Of a stretch of DNA of 64,000 nt, positions 36,361 to 48,236 are shown piece after piece; position 1 is the first letter of the stretch; each line of letters begins with the position of its first letter. The position numbers and the translations under genes were made by a program. The notes below the pieces were generated by a model. It saw nothing but the letters and a program-made list of their open reading frames with translations. It did not search any database and had not been told where the DNA came from. The DNA is taken from positions 62,001 to 126,000 of the forward strand of contig NZ_AUIE01000002.1 of the NCBI RefSeq assembly GCF_000423545.1, written 5' to 3'. This DNA is from Metapseudomonas resinovorans DSM 21078 (lineage in GTDB: Bacteria > Pseudomonadota > Gammaproteobacteria > Pseudomonadales > Pseudomonadaceae).

Positions 36361-37329
36361 TCAGGGGCGCGGCGCATAGGCGAACACGTCAGCACGCATC
36401 TGGTGGGCATCCATCCCGGCTGCCACCAGGGCATCGAGGGTCGCATAGACCATGGCGGGCGAGCCGCTGGCGTAGACCCGCAGGGACTTGAGGTCAGGAA
36501 AGTCCTCACACACCGCTTCATGCAACAGGCCGCAGCGACCCTGCCAGTCAGCCGGTTCGCTGACTACTTTGTGCAGGAAGAGGTTGTCCAGGCGCTGCCA
36601 GTCGTCCCAGTGGGCCAACTGATAGAAGTCCTCCGACTGACGCACCCCCCAGTACAGGTGCACCGGGTGCCTGAAGCCTGCAGATCGGCAGTGTTCGATC
36701 AGGCTGTGCATCTGGCCCATGCCGGTGCCAGCAGCGATCAGCACCAGAGGGCCGTCAGGCAGTTCCGCCAGGTGGGTATCGCCGAAGGGCATGCGGACCT
36801 TGGCCATGCGGGTACGCTGCAGTTGCGCGAGCAGTGCCTTGGCGCTGCTCTCGCGCGCAAGGATATGCAGCTCGATCTCCCGCCCGGCGCTGGGCGCCGA
36901 GGCCATGGAAAAGGCCGATGACTCACCGTCGTCACGCTCGATCAGCAAGTACTGCCCGGCGTGGTAACGCGGCGGCTTTCCGGCCGGGGCACGCAGGCGC
37001 ACGCGCCAGACATCGCCGCCCACTTCCACACACTCGCTGAGCTGGCAGCTCAATGCGCGCACCGGCAGTTCGCCCGGGGCCAACACACCGTCCCAATGCA
37101 GCACGCAGTCTTCCATCGGTTCAGCCAGACAGGTGAAGAGCTCGCCCTGACTCAGTTCGGCACCGTTCTGGCGCACCCGCCCTTCCACCAGCAGGGCCGC
37201 GCACACGTGGCAGTTGCCGTTGCGGCAGCTTTGCGGGCACTCGTAGCCGAGACGGCGCGCCGCATCCAGAATCCGCTCGTTGGGAGCCGTCTGGATGACC
37301 GCGCCAGAAGGTTGCAGGGTGACACGCAT
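36361..37329 (-). CDS. 2Fe-2S ferredoxin / FAD-NAD reductase fusion
   Basis: A 322-residue flavoprotein with an N-terminal plant-type ferredoxin domain: Cys motif CPQSCRNGNCHVC and a fourth Cys in LFTCLAEP bind a 2Fe-2S cluster. The FAD part (about 100-190) has the flavin motif in a variant form (SAFSMAS), and the NAD part starts at LVLIAAGTGMGQMHSLIEH. Homologues are often annotated CDP-6-deoxy-glucoseen reductase, but the arrangement is that of oxygenase reductase components. Its start overlaps the ubiD stop by one base (TGATG), so it may reduce a ubiquinone-pathway or UbiD-linked enzyme; that is inference. Confidence 0.85.
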   Translation of the reverse strand: MRVTLQPSGAVIQTAPNERILDAARRLGYECPQSCRNGNCHVCAALLVEGRVRQNGAELSQGELFTCLAEPMEDCVLHWDGVLAPGELPVRALSCQLSECVEVGGDVWRVRLRAPAGKPPRYHAGQYLLIERDDGESSAFSMASAPSAGREIELHILARESSAKALLAQLQRTRMAKVRMPFGDTHLAELPDGPLVLIAAGTGMGQMHSLIEHCRSAGFRHPVHLYWGVRQSEDFYQLAHWDDWQRLDNLFLHKVVSEPADWQGRCGLLHEAVCEDFPDLKSLRVYASGSPAMVYATLDALVAAGMDAHQMRADVFAYAPRP

Positions 37330-38795
37330 CAATCGATTCCCAGAGAAGACCAAAGCTCATCGACGCGGCGCTTCACCGCTTCGTCCTGGACGATAACCCG
37401 ACCCCATTCGCGGTTGGTCTCGCCGGGCCACTTGTGGGTGGCGTCCAGGCCCATCTTCGAGCCGAGGCCGGAGATGGGCGAAGCGAAGTCCAGGTAGTCG
37501 ATCGGCGTGTTGTCGATCATCACCGTGTCGCGTTTGGGATCCATGCGCGTGGTGATGGCCCAGATCACGTCGTTCCAGTCGCGCGCATTGACGTCGTCGT
37601 CGGTGACTATGACGAACTTGGTGTACATGAACTGTCGCAGGAACGACCAGACACCCAGCATTACGCGCTTGGCGTGGCCTGGGTACTGCTTCTTCATGGT
37701 CACCACCGCCATGCGGTAGGAGCAGCCCTCCGGCGGCAGGTAGAAGTCGACGATCTCGGGGAACTGCTTCTGCAGGATCGGCACGAAGACTTCGTTCAGC
37801 GCCACGCCAAGGATGGCCGGCTCATCCGGCGGCCGTCCGGTGTAGGTGCTGTGGTAAATCGGTTTCTGGCGGCGAGTGATGCGCTCCACCGTGAATACCG
37901 GGAAGCTGTCCACTTCGTTGTAGTAGCCGGTGTGGTCACCATAGGGACCTTCATCGGCCATCTCGCCGGGATGGATCACCCCTTCGAGAACAATTTCGGC
38001 GCTGGCCGGCACCTGCAGGTCATTGCCACGGCACTTCACCAGCTCGGTGCGATTGTCCCGCAGCAGGCCGGCGAAAGCGTATTCGGAGAGAGAATCCGGC
38101 ACCGGGGTAACGGCACCGAGGATGGTCGCCGGATCAGCGCCCAGGGCGACTGCCACCGGGAACGGCTGGCCTGGATGCTTGGCGCACCACTCGCGGTAAT
38201 CCAAGGCACCGCCACGATGGCTCAGCCAGCGCATGATGACCTTGTTGCGGCCGATTACCTGCTGGCGATAGATGCCGAGGTTCTGCCGCTCCTTGTTCGG
38301 GCCACGAGTGACGGTCAGGCCCCAGGTGATCAGCGGAGCGACATCGCCAGGCCAGCAAGTCTGCACCGGCAGCCGGGTGAGGTCGACATCATCGCCCTCC
38401 TCCACCACTTCCTGGCAGGGGCCGTCCTTCAGCACCTTGGGCGCCATGGCAATGACCTTCTTGAAGATCGGTAGCTTGGACCAGGCGTCCTTCAGGCCCT
38501 TGGGCGGCTCGGGCTCCTTGAGGAAGGCCAGCAGCTTGCCGATCTCCCGCAGCTCGCCGACGTCCTCGGCACCCATCCCCAATGCCACGCGTCCGGGGGT
38601 GCCGAAGAGGTTGCCGAGCACCGGGATGTCGAAGCCGGTGGGTTTCTCGAAGAGCAGCGCCGGACCTTGCTTGCGCAGGGTGCGGTCGCAGATTTCGGTC
38701 ATTTCCAGCACGGGCGAAACCGGGGTGACGATGCGCTTGAGCTCGCCGCGCCGTTCCAGGCCGCTAATAAAGTCGCGCAGATCGCGATACTGCAT
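37329..38795 (-). CDS. ubiD: 3-octaprenyl-4-hydroxybenzoate decarboxylase
   Basis: A 488-residue UbiD decarboxylase that removes the carboxyl group in ubiquinone synthesis using prenylated FMN supplied by UbiX. The family segments [52 protein letters not shown] and the Glu-rich site [22 protein letters not shown] (read in pieces) are present. The start [10 protein letters not shown] is chosen over a start 12 codons earlier. A flavin/iron-sulfur reductase gene overlaps its stop by one base. Confidence 0.95.
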   Translation of the reverse strand: MQYRDLRDFISGLERRGELKRIVTPVSPVLEMTEICDRTLRKQGPALLFEKPTGFDIPVLGNLFGTPGRVALGMGAEDVGELREIGKLLAFLKEPEPPKGLKDAWSKLPIFKKVIAMAPKVLKDGPCQEVVEEGDDVDLTRLPVQTCWPGDVAPLITWGLTVTRGPNKERQNLGIYRQQVIGRNKVIMRWLSHRGGALDYREWCAKHPGQPFPVAVALGADPATILGAVTPVPDSLSEYAFAGLLRDNRTELVKCRGNDLQVPASAEIVLEGVIHPGEMADEGPYGDHTGYYNEVDSFPVFTVERITRRQKPIYHSTYTGRPPDEPAILGVALNEVFVPILQKQFPEIVDFYLPPEGCSYRMAVVTMKKQYPGHAKRVMLGVWSFLRQFMYTKFVIVTDDDVNARDWNDVIWAITTRMDPKRDTVMIDNTPIDYLDFASPISGLGSKMGLDATHKWPGETNREWGRVIVQDEAVKRRVDELWSSLGID

Positions 38796-38884
38796 GCTTG
38801 AGCCTCTTGGGGCGTGCAGGTCGGGGCGCAAAGTTTAGCGCCGAACTGGGTTATTCAGAAGGACAAAGGGCCAGCACAGAAACG

Positions 38885-38910
38885 CAAAAGCCGGGTTTCC
38901 CCGGCTCTTG
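38885..38910 (-). terminator. Terminator of rho
   Basis: On the minus strand AGCCGGG and CCCGGCT (38900-38906 with 38889-38895) form a 7-bp stem with a short loop, followed by TTTGCG. It lies 15 bases past the rho stop. Confidence 0.75.
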
Positions 38911-38925
38911 CGGCACATCCAAGAC

Positions 38926-40185
<1,260 letters not shown>

Positions 40186-40372
40186 AGGAATGACGTAGAT
40201 AGATATGGAGAAGGGAAAGCATTGAGCTTTTTAGGCCGCGCCGCTGAGAAGGCGACAGGATCGCTGTGCTTATTCGAATAGGAGTGCGTCGGCGACGGCG
40301 TGGAGGGCTGCGAGAAAGAGCAGCGGTCCGAATGTAACACCGGCGCAACGGGGAGTCTAGTGCAGGCCAATG
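40186..40372 (-). promoter_or_regulatory. rho leader region
   Basis: 187 bases between the trxA terminator and the rho ATG, with no convincing gene. It should contain the rho promoter and an mRNA leader. Short AT-rich stretches occur at 40190-40240. No promoter hexamers could be assigned securely. Confidence 0.35.
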
Positions 40373-40400
40373 AAAAAGCCCCGCTTTGCGCGGGGCTTTT
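40373..40400. terminator. Bidirectional terminator after trxA
   Basis: AAAAGCCCCGC (40374-40384) and GCGGGGCTTTT (40390-40400) form a perfect 11-bp stem over a 5-base loop, with U tracts in both directions. It lies 48 bases past the trxA stop. Confidence 0.88.
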
Positions 40401-40447
40401 CCGGGACGCTTCTGATGCGGCTTCGGCGGCGCTGGTGGCCGCGCGAA

Positions 40448-40774
40448 TCAGATGTTGGCGTCGAGGAAGGCAGCCAGCTGGGACTTGGACAGGGCACCTA
40501 CCTTGGTCGCTTCGACGTTGCCGTTCTTGAACAGCATCAGGGTCGGGATGCCACGCACACCGTACTTCGGCGGGGTGTCCTGGTTCTCGTCGATGTTCAG
40601 CTTGCAGACTTTCAGTTTGCCCTGGTAGTCCTTGGAGATTTCGTCGAGGACCGGGGCAATCATCTTGCACGGACCGCACCACTCGGCCCAGTAGTCGACC
40701 AGCACCGCGCCTTCGGCTTTGAGCACGTCTTGCTCGAAGCTGGCATCGGTGACGTTGGTGATGAATTCGCTCAT
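40448..40774 (-). CDS. trxA: Thioredoxin 1
   Basis: A 108-residue classical thioredoxin. The redox pair is Cys33-Gly-Pro-Cys36 in WAEWCGPCK, and the cis-proline is in [12 protein letters not shown]. It reduces protein disulfides in the cytoplasm with electrons from thioredoxin reductase. Start [10 protein letters not shown]; the frame is open 9 codons further but a ribosome site precedes the chosen ATG. Located upstream of rho on the same strand, as in E. coli, but separated by a strong terminator. Confidence 0.98.
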   Translation of the reverse strand: MSEFITNVTDASFEQDVLKAEGAVLVDYWAEWCGPCKMIAPVLDEISKDYQGKLKVCKLNIDENQDTPPKYGVRGIPTLMLFKNGNVEATKVGALSKSQLAAFLDANI

Positions 40775-41131
40775 GGAAGAATCTCCGTGGTTCGGAAGCA
40801 AAAAAGTGGAGCCATCATAGCCCGGCTTTTCCGGGACCGAAAGCCGAAGGCGATTGAGCTTCGCTATGGTGTTACGGGGAAAAACTGATAGATGTGCGGG
40901 CCGGCGTCAATCTGGCAGCCGATCCGGGGCTGCCTGAGCAGACCGCTGGCCCTATGACGCGCGACTGTCATATCCCACCTATAGTTTGCACAGCCAGCTA
41001 TTCGCCAGAAGACCGCACCCAACCGACCGCTGCCGGCTCACGCCAGACTGGTACCAACGTACCGCTATTCGCATTGGCGCGACCGGGCAACCGTGGCAGG
41101 ATTGCGCGGTTCAGCCTCGAGACCCGAAACC
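40775..41131. other. 357-bp divergent region between trxA and ppx
   Basis: No gene is seen. It should hold the promoters of both neighbours. Toward trxA there is a TATGAT-like element at about 40814-40819 (minus strand). Toward ppx the stretch CTGTCAT (40965-40971) equals one PHO-box half site and is followed at 40980-40985 by TATAGT; the second half site is poor. The rest shows no repeats or strong hairpins. Confidence 0.4.
40965..40982 (+). promoter_or_regulatory. Partial PHO box upstream of ppx
   Basis: CTGTCAT at 40965-40971 matches the PhoB half site exactly; 4 bases later CACCTAT matches only 3 of 7. A polyphosphate gene is a sensible PhoB target, but half a site is weak evidence. Confidence 0.25.
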
Positions 41132-42634
41132 ATGCCGCAAAAGCCCGTCGAAATCCCGTCCCTGATCGCCGCCATCGACCTCGGCTCGAACAGCTTCCAC
41201 ATGGTGGTGGCCAAGGTCGACCACGGTGAGATCCGTATCCTGGAACGGCTCGGCGACAAGGTGCAGCTGGCGGCAGGCCTGGACGAAGCGCGCAACCTCA
41301 GCGAGGAGTCCATGCAGCGTGGCCTCGATTGCTTGCGCCGCTTCGCCCAGATGATTGCCGGCCTGCCGGAGGGTGCGGTGCGCATCGTTGGCACCAACGC
41401 CCTCCGCGAAGCGCACAACCGCGCCGAGTTCATCCGCCGCGCCGAGGAAGTCCTCGGACACCCGGTGGAAGTCATCTCCGGCCGCGAGGAAGCGCGACTC
41501 ATCTACCTGGGTGTCTCCCACACTCTGCCGGACACCCCCGGTCGCCGCCTGGTGGCGGACATCGGCGGCGGCAGCACCGAATTCATCATCGGCCAGCGCT
41601 TCGAATCACAGCTGCGGGAGAGCCTGCAGATGGGCTGTGTGAGCTACACCCAGCGCTACTTCCGCGACGGCAAGATCACCCCGGCTCGCTATGCGCAGGC
41701 CTACACGGCAGCGCGCCTGGAGCTGATGGGCATCGAGTACAGCCTGCGCCGCCTCGGCTGGCAGGAAGCCGTAGGCGCCTCCGGCACCATCCGCGCGGTG
41801 GGCCTGGCGATCCAGGCCGCGGGCCTGGGCAATGGCGAGATCAACCCGGAAGGCCTGGCCTGGCTCAAGCGCAAGCTGTTCAAGCTGGGCGACGTCGAGA
41901 AGATCGACCTGGACGGCATCAAGCCGGATCGCCGCCCCATCTTCCCGGCCGGCCTGGCGATTGCCGAAGCCATCTTCGAAGCGCTCGAACTCAAACGCAT
42001 GACCCATTCCGAAGGTGCCCTGCGCGAAGGTGTGCTTTACGACTTGCTGGGCCGCCACCACCACGAGGACGTCCGCGAGCGCACCCTGAGCGCCCTGATG
42101 GAACGCTGCCATGTGGACCTGGAGCAGGCCGCGCGGGTCGAGGCCAAGGCGCTGGCGGCCCTGGAAAAGGTCGCGGACAGCTGGGGGCTGGACGATGACT
42201 GGCACCGCGACCTGCTGCTGTGGGCAGCACGGGTCCACGAGATCGGCATGGACATCGCCCACTACCACTACCACAAGCACGGCGCCTACCTGATCGAGCA
42301 CTCGGACCTGCCCGGCTTCTCCCGCCAGGACCAGTTGATGCTGGCCCTGCTGGTGCGCGGCCACCGCCGTAACATCCCCAAGGACAGGTTCGCCGAATTC
42401 GGCGAGGAGGGCGTGAAGCTGCTTCGCCTCTGTGTGCTGCTGCGCTTCGCCATTCTGTTCCACCACATCCGGGGCACCTCGGCCATGCCTGAAGTGAAAC
42501 TCAAGGCCGCCGACAACAGCCTTGAAGTGCAATTCCCGAAAGACTGGCTGGAAGCCAACCCGCTGACGCAAGCGGATTTCGAGCAGGAAGCCGAGTGGCT
42601 GAAGCGCATCGATTTCGCGCTGAAGGTGAGCTGA
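41132..42634 (+). CDS. ppx: Exopolyphosphatase (Ppx/GppA family)
   Basis: A 500-residue enzyme that releases phosphate from polyphosphate ends. The actin-like ATPase fold is seen in [17 protein letters not shown] (phosphate loop 1), [10 protein letters not shown], and [14 protein letters not shown]; the C-terminal HD-like domain includes [20 protein letters not shown]. The start [11 protein letters not shown] was chosen from homologues; the frame is open 13 codons upstream. Convergent with ppk, the polyphosphate-making enzyme, sharing a terminator at 42694. Such pairing places synthesis and breakdown at one locus. Confidence 0.96.
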   Translation: MPQKPVEIPSLIAAIDLGSNSFHMVVAKVDHGEIRILERLGDKVQLAAGLDEARNLSEESMQRGLDCLRRFAQMIAGLPEGAVRIVGTNALREAHNRAEFIRRAEEVLGHPVEVISGREEARLIYLGVSHTLPDTPGRRLVADIGGGSTEFIIGQRFESQLRESLQMGCVSYTQRYFRDGKITPARYAQAYTAARLELMGIEYSLRRLGWQEAVGASGTIRAVGLAIQAAGLGNGEINPEGLAWLKRKLFKLGDVEKIDLDGIKPDRRPIFPAGLAIAEAIFEALELKRMTHSEGALREGVLYDLLGRHHHEDVRERTLSALMERCHVDLEQAARVEAKALAALEKVADSWGLDDDWHRDLLLWAARVHEIGMDIAHYHYHKHGAYLIEHSDLPGFSRQDQLMLALLVRGHRRNIPKDRFAEFGEEGVKLLRLCVLLRFAILFHHIRGTSAMPEVKLKAADNSLEVQFPKDWLEANPLTQADFEQEAEWLKRIDFALKVS

Positions 42635-42693
42635 GGTAACAAGCAGGGGGTGGAATGAAAGACGCCCCCACCCTGCAAGACTCGACAATGACA

Positions 42694-42716
42694 ACGGGGC
42701 CCGAAGGCCCCGTTTT
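42694..42716. terminator. Shared terminator between ppx and ppk
   Basis: ACGGGGCC (42694-42701) and GGCCCCGT (42706-42713) form a perfect 8-bp stem with a CGAA tetraloop, then TTTT on the plus strand. Toward ppk the tract is TTGT, weaker. Confidence 0.85.
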
Positions 42717-42727
42717 CATGTCCGCAC

Positions 42728-44947
42728 TCAGCGTGCGCTGATCGGCGGGTTGGTCAGCTTGTCCAGCAGCGTTGCCTGGGCGTTGCGCGAGTTCTGGTTG
42801 CCGCTCGGGCTGTTGCGCAGGTAGCGACCATCCGGCTGCAACACCCAGCTCTGGGTGTTATCGCTGATGTAAGCCTCCAGCTCCTTCTTCACGCGAGTCA
42901 GCAGCTTCTTGCCTTCCACCGGGAAGCAGGTCTCGACGCGCATGTCGAGGTTGCGCTCCATCCAGTCGGCGCTGGAGAGGTACATCTTCTCGTCGCCACC
43001 GTTGAGGAAGTAGTAGATCCGGCTGTGCTCGAGGAAGCGGCCAATGATCGAACGCACCTGGATGTTGTGCGACACACCGGGAATACCGGGGCGCAGGCAG
43101 CACATGCCGCGCACCACCAAATCGATGCGCACGCCGCTCTGGCTGGCCTTGTAGAGCGCGCGGATGACCTTGGGATCGGTCAGCGCGTTGACCTTGACCA
43201 TGATGTGCGCCGGCTTGCCTTCACTGGCATGCAGAGCCTCACGGGCGATCATGTCGAGCAGCGTCTTCTTCAGGGTGAAGGGCGCGTGCAGCAGCTTCTT
43301 CATGCGCAGGGTCTTGCCCATGCCGATCAACTGGTTGAACAGCTTGTGCAGGTCTTCGCATAGCGCATCGTCGGCGGTCAGCATGCTGTAGTCGGTATAC
43401 AGGCGCGCGTTACCCGCGTGGTAGTTGCCGGTCCCCAGGTGCGCGTAGCGGCGCAGCTCGCCGTTCTCTCGGCGCAGGATCAGCATCATCTTGGCGTGGG
43501 TCTTGAAGCCAACGACGCCATAGATCACCACGGCCCCCGCCTGCTGCAGACGGCTCGCCAGCTGCAGGTTGGACTCCTCGTCGAAACGCGCGCGCAATTC
43601 GATCACCACGGTGACTTCCTTGCCGTTGCGTGCCGCCTCCACCAGGGAGTCGACGATCTCGGAGTTGGCACCGGCGCGGTAGAGGGTCTGCTTGATCGCC
43701 AGGACATTGGGGTCCTTGGCGGCCTGGCGCAGGAAATCCACCACCGGGGTAAAGGATTCGAAGGGATGCAGCAGCAGGATGTCCTGCTTGCCCACCACGC
43801 TGAACAGGTTCTCGGCCTTCTGCAGCAGCTTGGGGATCACCGGGGTGAACGTCGAGTGCTGCAGTTCCGGATGGCTTTCCAGGCCGGTGATGCTGAACAG
43901 GCGCGTCAGGTTCACCGGACCGTTGACCTGATACAGCTCGCTCTCAGCCAGGCCGAACTGTTTGAGCAGGTAGTCCGAGAGGTTCTTCGGACAGGTGTCG
44001 GCGACTTCCAGCCGTACCGCGTCGCCGTAGCGGCGCGAGAACAGCTCGCCACGCAGGGCGCGGGCAAGGTCGTCGACGTCTTCGGTGTCCACCGAGAGAT
44101 CGGCGTTTCGGGTCAGGCGGAACTGGTAGCAGCCCTTGACCTTCATGCCGGGGAACAGGTCATCGGCATGGGCGTGGATCATCGAGGACAGGAAGACGAA
44201 GTTGTCCCCCGGCCCACCGATATCTTCGGGCACACGGATCACCCGCGGCAGCAGGCGGGGCGCCGGGATGATCGCCAGGCCGGAATCGCGGCCGAAGGCG
44301 TCGACACCTTCCAGCTCGACGATGAAGTTCAGGCTCTTGTTCACCAGCAGCGGGAAGGGGTGCGTCGGGTCCAGGCCGATGGGGGTGATGATCGGCGCGA
44401 TCTCGTCGCGGAAGTAGCGGCGCACCCAGGCCTTCAGCTTGGCGGTCCAGTAGCGGCGACGGATGAAGTTGACCTGGTGCTTGGCCAGCTCCGGCAAGAG
44501 GATGTCGTTGAGGATGCCGTACTGACGGGTCACCTGATCGTGCACCAGCTCGCTGATGCGCGCCATCGCCTGGTGCGGCAGCAGGCCATCGGCGCCAGCC
44601 TGTTCGCGGGCGAAGGTGATCTGCTTCTTCAGGCCCGCAACGCGGATTTCGAAGAACTCGTCCAGGTTACTGGAGAAGATCAGCAGGAACTTCAGACGTT
44701 CGAGCAATGGATAGGACTCATCCAGCGCCTGCTCCAGCACGCGGATGTTGAACTGCAACTGAGACAGCTCACGGTGGATGTACAGGCTGCTGTCATCCAG
44801 GCTCGGCACCACCAATGGCGCCGGAGCGGGCGCCGGGGCTGGGGCAGGTGCCGCCTCGGCGACCGGCTCCTCCGGGGCCACCGGAATCTCTGTGGCCTCT
44901 TTCAGGGGTTCGAGCAAAGCGCTGGGATTGAGTCCTTCGGTGTTCAT
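42728..44947 (-). CDS. ppk: Polyphosphate kinase 1
   Basis: A 739-residue PPK1 that transfers the terminal phosphate of ATP to growing polyphosphate at the membrane. The phosphorylated histidine is His484 in VGFKTHAKMMLIL; other conserved parts are NLDEFFEIRVAGLKKQ and AHLGTGNYHAGNARLYTDYS. An N-terminal extension of about 55 residues is Pro/Ala/Glu-rich with an Ala-Pro ladder, as in other pseudomonads. The ATG at 44947 follows AGGA by 8 bases; a TTG 8 codons earlier overlaps the hemB stop. Lies directly downstream of hemB. Confidence 0.96.
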   Translation of the reverse strand: MNTEGLNPSALLEPLKEATEIPVAPEEPVAEAAPAPAPAPAPAPLVVPSLDDSSLYIHRELSQLQFNIRVLEQALDESYPLLERLKFLLIFSSNLDEFFEIRVAGLKKQITFAREQAGADGLLPHQAMARISELVHDQVTRQYGILNDILLPELAKHQVNFIRRRYWTAKLKAWVRRYFRDEIAPIITPIGLDPTHPFPLLVNKSLNFIVELEGVDAFGRDSGLAIIPAPRLLPRVIRVPEDIGGPGDNFVFLSSMIHAHADDLFPGMKVKGCYQFRLTRNADLSVDTEDVDDLARALRGELFSRRYGDAVRLEVADTCPKNLSDYLLKQFGLAESELYQVNGPVNLTRLFSITGLESHPELQHSTFTPVIPKLLQKAENLFSVVGKQDILLLHPFESFTPVVDFLRQAAKDPNVLAIKQTLYRAGANSEIVDSLVEAARNGKEVTVVIELRARFDEESNLQLASRLQQAGAVVIYGVVGFKTHAKMMLILRRENGELRRYAHLGTGNYHAGNARLYTDYSMLTADDALCEDLHKLFNQLIGMGKTLRMKKLLHAPFTLKKTLLDMIAREALHASEGKPAHIMVKVNALTDPKVIRALYKASQSGVRIDLVVRGMCCLRPGIPGVSHNIQVRSIIGRFLEHSRIYYFLNGGDEKMYLSSADWMERNLDMRVETCFPVEGKKLLTRVKKELEAYISDNTQSWVLQPDGRYLRNSPSGNQNSRNAQATLLDKLTNPPISAR

Positions 44948-44967
44948 CTGCAGTTCCTGGGGGGAGA

Positions 44968-46032
<1,065 letters not shown>

Positions 46033-46215
46033 TTATGACCGAATGGTAACAACGCGCGACAGCGACCCGCGGTCGCGTCGACCGGCGTAGTGCGCCTGGC
46101 GATGCCATGCGGGCATTGTCCGGGGTCAATCTGATGGCAATCAGCGCGGGGCGGAGCTTTTCCCGGGGCGCCAACCCGGTTAGGCTGCGCGTTCATTTCG
46201 CTGTGCACCCCAACC

Positions 46216-46776
46216 ATGCTGCAACAATTTCTCCAGGATTTCGGCTACGTCGCCCTCTTCCTCGGCACCTTCTTCGAGGGTGAGACGATCCTGGTCCTGG
46301 CCGGCTTTCTCGCCTTCCGGGGCTACATGGACATCAACGCCGTGGTTGCCACGGCGTTCTTCGGCAGCTATGCCGGCGACCAACTCTGGTACTACATGGG
46401 CCGCCACAAGGGCCGTCAGATCCTTGCCCGCAAGCCGCGCTGGCAGGCCATGGGCGACCGCGCCCTGGCACATATCCGCCGCCACCCGGATATCTGGGTC
46501 CTGAGCTTCCGCTTCGTCTACGGACTGCGCACCGTGATGCCAGTGGCCATCGGCCTGTCCGGCTACCCGCCGCTGCGCTACCTGATCCTCAATGGCATCG
46601 GTGCGCTGGTCTGGGCCCTGGCCCTGGGTTTTGCCGCCTTCCACTTCGGTTCCGTGCTCGAAGGCATGCTGGGCAACCTAAAACGCTACGAGCTGATGGT
46701 CCTCGGCGGCCTGCTCGCCCTTGGCGGTCTGCTCTGGCTGAGACGCCGCCTGCGCAACAACGGCAAGGACAACTGA
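46216..46776 (+). CDS. DedA family (VTT domain) membrane protein
   Basis: A 186-residue inner-membrane protein of the DedA/SNARE-associated family, with four to five hydrophobic segments and the motifs FLGTFFEGETILVLAGFLA, FFGSYAGDQLWYYMGR and FRFVYGLRTVMPVAIGLS, where the Glu and two Arg residues are conserved in the family. Some DedA proteins move undecaprenyl phosphate or other phospholipids across the membrane. Ends 2 bases before the convergent stop of the hydroxylase gene. Substrate not deducible. Confidence 0.92.
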   Translation: MLQQFLQDFGYVALFLGTFFEGETILVLAGFLAFRGYMDINAVVATAFFGSYAGDQLWYYMGRHKGRQILARKPRWQAMGDRALAHIRRHPDIWVLSFRFVYGLRTVMPVAIGLSGYPPLRYLILNGIGALVWALALGFAAFHFGSVLEGMLGNLKRYELMVLGGLLALGGLLWLRRRLRNNGKDN

Positions 46777-46777
46777 T

Positions 46778-48013
46778 TCAGATCGCCAGCGCTGCCTCGC
46801 GGCGCGGCAGGCCGAACAGTGCGACCAGACTGATCAGACTGTAAAGCGCCGGCATTCCCCACCCCATCGCCCCGAGCGGCAGCAGCCCCAGCGTCGCGCC
46901 AGCCCAGAGGGTCGGCCAGTTGACTGCCAGCCGCACCAACTCCAGCCAGCGCGCCCAAGGGCGATTCTCCAGCCAGCTGCCGATCACATAAAGCCCAAAG
47001 GCCATCCAGGACCAGGCCAGCCAGAGCCCGGCCAGCGAAACCTCGCTACCAGTGCCCAGCAACCAGGTGCCGGCCACGACGTAGAGGGTGAACTGCAGCC
47101 CGGCGTACCACTTCTGCCCCAAGCCCAGGGGCACCTCGAACTTGGCGAAGCGTGACAGGTCGGGCTTGGCCTGTGGATAACGTTCAGCGACGTCCGCCGG
47201 ACGCCAGCCGGTGCGCATGAACCAGATGCGCAGCTTGTCCCACCCGGATTCGGTGCGCACCGCGTCGCGCCAGAGCTGCACATAGAACTGCAGGTTGGCC
47301 CAGATCGGGTTCCAGCTCGCCAGCGGCGTAGTCACACCGAAGATCACCGGCTCCTCGTCAAGTTCCTCCTGGAAGGTGCCGAACAACCGGTCCCAGAGAA
47401 TGAACACGCCGCCGTAGTTGCGATCCATGTAGACCGGGTTCTGCGCATGATGGACGCGGTGGTTGGACGGCGTGATGAAGATCCACTCGAACCCGCCCAG
47501 CTTGGGCACGTGGCGCGTGTGCACCCAGAACTGGTACAGCAGGTTCATCGCGCCCACGGTGAGGAACACCAGGGGCGGCACGCCGGCGAGGGACATGGGC
47601 AGGTAAAAGATCCAGCCGAAAAGAAACCCCGTGCTGGTCTGGCGCAGGGCGGTGGAGAGGTTGTACTCCTCGCTCTGGTGATGCACTGAGTGAGCCGCCC
47701 AGAGCACGTTGCGCTCATGACCCAAACGGTGATTCCAGTAGTAGCAGAAGTCGTAGAAAACGAAGGCCAGCAGCCATACCCAGAGGTTCGACGCCGACAG
47801 CTCGAACAGCGCCAGGTGCTCCCAGGCGAACGAATAGGTCAGCACCCCCACCACCTTGGTCAGCAGCCCGCTGGTAGTGGACAACACGCCAGCGCTCAGG
47901 CTGTTCAAGGCGTCAGCGGTACGGTAGTTGTTCATTCCGCGCCAGCGGTCGGCGATCAGTTCGATACCGATCAGCAGGAAGAAGAAGGGCACTGCATAGA
48001 GGACGTAATTCAT
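46778..48013 (-). CDS. Fatty acid hydroxylase / sterol desaturase superfamily protein
   Basis: A 411-residue membrane enzyme with the histidine clusters of di-iron hydroxylases: His95-RLG-His99, His108-SV-HH112, His165-TR-His168 and His185-RV-HH189. Hydrophobic segments surround them. The residues after about 270 form a long extension with four more hydrophobic stretches, unlike the short bacterial members and reminiscent of AGMO-type proteins. It probably hydroxylates or desaturates a lipid tail using O2; substrate unknown. Its stop is 2 bases from the DedA stop. Confidence 0.87.
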   Translation of the reverse strand: MNYVLYAVPFFFLLIGIELIADRWRGMNNYRTADALNSLSAGVLSTTSGLLTKVVGVLTYSFAWEHLALFELSASNLWVWLLAFVFYDFCYYWNHRLGHERNVLWAAHSVHHQSEEYNLSTALRQTSTGFLFGWIFYLPMSLAGVPPLVFLTVGAMNLLYQFWVHTRHVPKLGGFEWIFITPSNHRVHHAQNPVYMDRNYGGVFILWDRLFGTFQEELDEEPVIFGVTTPLASWNPIWANLQFYVQLWRDAVRTESGWDKLRIWFMRTGWRPADVAERYPQAKPDLSRFAKFEVPLGLGQKWYAGLQFTLYVVAGTWLLGTGSEVSLAGLWLAWSWMAFGLYVIGSWLENRPWARWLELVRLAVNWPTLWAGATLGLLPLGAMGWGMPALYSLISLVALFGLPRREAALAI

Positions 48014-48236
48014 GGGGCAGCCTTATCGTCGTTCTTGTCCGGTGACCCACAGGCGGCAAAGAGGAGTGGCGCAGCGCTCGCGACCCTATTCCCCGGCCTG
48101 CTAGGATTGCTCGTCAGGGTCTGGACGAAAGCTCGCCAAGCACAGGCAACTTTCGTTCAGTACCCGGGATGCTACTCCCGCAGCCGCCCCGCCCCCGCGG
48201 CATGGCGTGCCAACCCAAGCGGCATATGACGACAGC

